The position numbers and the translations under genes were made by a program. This document shows positions 62,084-64,000 of a DNA stretch of 64,000 bases, in pieces. The notes below the pieces were generated by a model that was not told where the DNA came from, ran no database searches, and saw only the letters and a program-made list of their open reading frames with translations. The DNA lies in assembly GCA_020638135.1 (NCBI GenBank), contig JACKJE010000006.1, forward strand, positions 77,024 through 141,023. The letters run 5' to 3'. Within the stretch, counting starts at the first letter, position 1, and each line of letters begins with the position of its first letter. The DNA is from Methylobacteriaceae bacterium (GTDB lineage Bacteria > Pseudomonadota > Alphaproteobacteria > Rhizobiales > Beijerinckiaceae).

Positions 62084-62788
62084 CTACCGACAGTCGAGCG
62101 GCCAATTGTCGATAACATACTGCCGCCAAGGTCCTTTCTTGCGCCCCCCGTGTGAGAACATCCGCTCCTCGACCTTCCAGGGGGTGTCGAAGTTTGACAG
62201 ACCCCGCGTCGTTGCTATCGCGGCGACGGTGCCAATGACATCGCAAAATTTTCCATAATCCTGGCCGCAGTTCTTTCGTGACGGGCTCGTTCCCGCGAAC
62301 GAGACTAATCCTTGTCTCGTCAGAATGTTGACAGACTTTCCAGTCCATTGATCCATAATCAGACGGTCATTACCGGGATGCGCAAATGCAATGAGTTTTG
62401 TAAAAAAAGATGGACCCAAGCCGAGAATGTCGGCAGTTCGAAATTCGTCATACGCCGCCGCGGCAGTCAGCCCGCCCGTTCTCAATTTTCGTATTATTCG
62501 GCATGCGTCGCGATGTCTCGCCCAGGCGGAGGCTGCGTGACGCCGCTGCACGCCCCGGCCTTGATCGCCCCAAGCCATCACGTTGACATAAATCGCGAGC
62601 TCCGACGTCGCAGGATCTGCACAGAGCTTCCGCAACTCCCTTCTATCCAATTTTCGATCTTCAAGTTCGAAGCTTAGGGGGCCGCAGAATCGATCCGCCC
62701 AAAATTTCGGCGGTGTTCCCACATTGCCCTGTTGAGGTTCGTCGCAAGCAAAAAAGAAACTCAAATTCTTCTCTATGAGCATCGTCAC
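62084..62788 (-). CDS. DNA-glycosylase-like (8-oxoguanine glycosylase fold) protein, inserted between trmD and rplS
   Basis: 234 residues from GTG 62788 (overlapping the trmD stop as GTGA) or 232 from ATG 62782, two bases after that stop. AT-richer than its neighbours. The stretch AYDEFRTADILGLGPSFFTKLIAFAHPG followed by RLIMDQWTGKSVNIL resembles the helix-hairpin and Asp region of small stand-alone 8-oxoguanine-glycosylase-fold proteins often found in defence and accessory regions; the match is from memory of the pattern and tentative. The catalytic Lys is not certain. A role in DNA handling is inferred. Confidence 0.7.
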   Translation of the reverse strand: MTMLIEKNLSFFFACDEPQQGNVGTPPKFWADRFCGPLSFELEDRKLDRRELRKLCADPATSELAIYVNVMAWGDQGRGVQRRHAASAWARHRDACRIIRKLRTGGLTAAAAYDEFRTADILGLGPSFFTKLIAFAHPGNDRLIMDQWTGKSVNILTRQGLVSFAGTSPSRKNCGQDYGKFCDVIGTVAAIATTRGLSNFDTPWKVEERMFSHGGRKKGPWRQYVIDNWPLDCR

Positions 62789-63474
62789 TTCGCACCCTTC
62801 AAGATGTCGGGCCGCCGCATCTTGGTCAGCTGTTCAGCCTCCGCACGCCGCCAATAGGCGATCTTGCCGTGATCGCCGGATAGGAGAACCTCCGGGATCG
62901 CCCGCCCTTCCCACTCGCGCGGTCGCGTGTAATGCGGATATTCGAGCAGGCCGTTCTCGAAACTCTCTTCCGAGCCTGAATCCGTCGCGCCCATCACGCC
63001 GGGGATGAGGCGCACGCAGGCGTCGAGCAGGGCGAGGGCGGCGATCTCGCCGCCGGACAGCACGTAATCGCCGATCGAGACTTCCTCGAGACTGCGGCCC
63101 TCGATCACGCGCTCGTCCACGCCTTCGAAGCGGCCGCACACGATCAGCGCGCCGGGGCCGGCGGCCAGCTCGCGAACTCTGCGCTGCGTCAGCGGTTTGC
63201 CGCGCGGGCTCATGAGCAGGCGCGGGCGCGGGTCGTCGGCGGGCGCCGCCGCGTCGATGGTCGCCGCCAGAACATCTGCGCGTAAGACCATGCCGGCGCC
63301 GCCGCCGGCTGGCGTGTCGTCGACCGCACGGTGCCTGCCGAGGCCGTGCTCGCGGATGTTGTGCGCTTCAAGCGACCACAGGCCCTTCGCCAGCGCGTCG
63401 CCGGCGAGCGACAGGCCGAGCGGGCCGGGGAACATTTCCGGGAAGAGGGTGAGGATGGTGGCGCGGAAGGTCAT
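62785..63474 (-). CDS. trmD: tRNA (guanine-N1)-methyltransferase
   Basis: 229 residues from ATG 63474, overlapping the rimM stop (ATGA). SPOUT enzyme methylating G37. Landmarks: LTLFPEMFPGPLGLSLAGDAL, DDTPAGGGAGMVLRADV, GRFEGVDERVIEG, SIGDYVLSGGEIAALALLDAC and the LLEYPHYTRPREWEGRAIPEVLLSGDH region. Part of the rimM-trmD-rplS set, here broken after trmD by an extra gene. Confidence 0.97.
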   Translation of the reverse strand: MTFRATILTLFPEMFPGPLGLSLAGDALAKGLWSLEAHNIREHGLGRHRAVDDTPAGGGAGMVLRADVLAATIDAAAPADDPRPRLLMSPRGKPLTQRRVRELAAGPGALIVCGRFEGVDERVIEGRSLEEVSIGDYVLSGGEIAALALLDACVRLIPGVMGATDSGSEESFENGLLEYPHYTRPREWEGRAIPEVLLSGDHGKIAYWRRAEAEQLTKMRRPDILKGAK

Positions 63475-63983
63475 TCCGTTTCTGCCGGGCGCACGACAAC
63501 GATCCTGCCGCCCGCAAAATCGATCGACGGCGCGACCTCTTTGGTGAAGGGCAGCATCAGCGTTTCTCCGCTGGCAGGCGCAATCTCCAGAATGTCGCCC
63601 GCGCCGAAGTTCAGCACGTTCTTGACAATGCCGATCGTCTCGCCGTCAGGCGACACGGCCGACAAGCCGACGAGATCGGCGACGTAGAACTCGTCCTCGT
63701 CGGGCGGCGGGAGTTTGTCACGCGCCACGAACAGCGAGACGCCGGTGAGGGCGCCCGCCGCATCGCGGTCGGACAGCCCCTTCACTCTTGCGACGACCAT
63801 GTCCTCCTTCAAAGGACGCAGGCGCTCGATCTCGAATTTTCGCGCGCCCGTTTCATCGGACAAGGGGCCGTAATCGCCGATCGCAAGAGGATCGGCGGTA
63901 TAGCTCTTGATGCGGATTTCGCCGCGCACGCCCTGCGGCGCGCCGAAGCGGCCAATGAGGACGAGGCGGGGTGTCTGCTTCAC
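63471..63983 (-). CDS. rimM: 16S rRNA processing protein RimM
   Basis: 170 residues from GTG 63983 (MKQTPRLVLIGRFGAPQGVRGE), 17 bases from the right edge, so the upstream rpsP and ffh genes expected in this set lie outside. N-terminal RimM domain and a PRC-barrel C-terminal part (DEFYVADLVGLSAVSPDGETIGIVKNVLNFGAGDILEI). It helps 30S maturation by binding ribosomal protein S19. The C-terminus overlaps the trmD start. Confidence 0.95.
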   Translation of the reverse strand: MKQTPRLVLIGRFGAPQGVRGEIRIKSYTADPLAIGDYGPLSDETGARKFEIERLRPLKEDMVVARVKGLSDRDAAGALTGVSLFVARDKLPPPDEDEFYVADLVGLSAVSPDGETIGIVKNVLNFGAGDILEIAPASGETLMLPFTKEVAPSIDFAGGRIVVVRPAETE

Positions 63984-64000
63984 GAGCGCAGCAATCTTTC

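Overview
The window comes from a GC-rich alphaproteobacterium, most likely of the order Hyphomicrobiales (Rhizobiales). The evidence is gene order: phaR next to phaA-phaB, rpmF-mtgA-ispA, ubiG opposite lysC-ptsP-prfA, dapF-mtaB, rsmB next to a heparinase-like gene, and rplS/trmD/rimM. IalB, DUF1178, DUF1223, DUF1674 and PhaR families and several kinds of short interspersed palindromic repeats agree with this. A methanotroph or phototroph relative of Beijerinckiaceae/Methylocystaceae is possible, but no marker here fixes the genus. No rRNA, tRNA, CRISPR array or transposase was seen.

Layout. 1-5.5 kb: a partial methyltransferase, a PAS-GGDEF-EAL protein and polyhydroxybutyrate (PHB) genes (phaR, phaA, phaB). 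5.5-7.75 kb: an AT-richer block on the minus strand with an unknown gene, a LuxR receptor, a LuxI synthase and a 99-residue unknown gene, ending abruptly at a shortened Mrr-type nuclease gene. 8.2-13.5 kb: rpmF, mtgA, ispA, a DUF1345 membrane protein, an acetyltransferase and ispG. 13.6-18 kb: a Zur-like regulator, bdhA overlapping a patatin-like hydrolase, then a three-gene set resembling E. coli yjfL-yjfM-yjfC. 18-22.5 kb: mixed housekeeping and envelope genes including rpmB. 22.5-29.1 kb: prfA, ptsP, lysC, ubiG. 29.2-32.4 kb: a two-component system with a PepSY protein and a membrane protein.

32.5-38.4 kb: DUF1178, grxC, a frameshifted comF, a lytic transglycosylase, DUF1223, and a lemA/TPM set in which the middle gene has several frame breaks. 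38.5-45.8 kb: IalB, acs, leuD, a MaoC-like protein, a methyltransferase/metallopeptidase pair and leuC. 46-53.7 kb: heparinase-like, rsmB, htpX, sdhAF4, gloB, an L,D-transpeptidase, an NDUFAF5-type methyltransferase and an AhpD-like protein. 53.8-57.6 kb: an MBL hydrolase, a glutathione transferase/TetR pair bracketed by two inverted ~100-bp repeats, a HAD phosphatase and a GyrI-like secreted protein. 57.7-64 kb: dapF-mtaB, purH, rplS, an AT-richer DNA-glycosylase-like gene inserted between rplS and trmD, trmD and rimM.

Most of the window is core metabolism. PHB synthesis (phaA, phaB), its regulator (phaR) and PHB breakdown (bdhA, possibly the patatin protein), together with acs, point to a storage-carbon lifestyle; phaC is not here. 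The main accessory material is the quorum-sensing block, the gene inserted in the trmD operon, the repeat-bracketed GST/TetR pair, and the clustered frameshifts at 33.9-37.0 kb.
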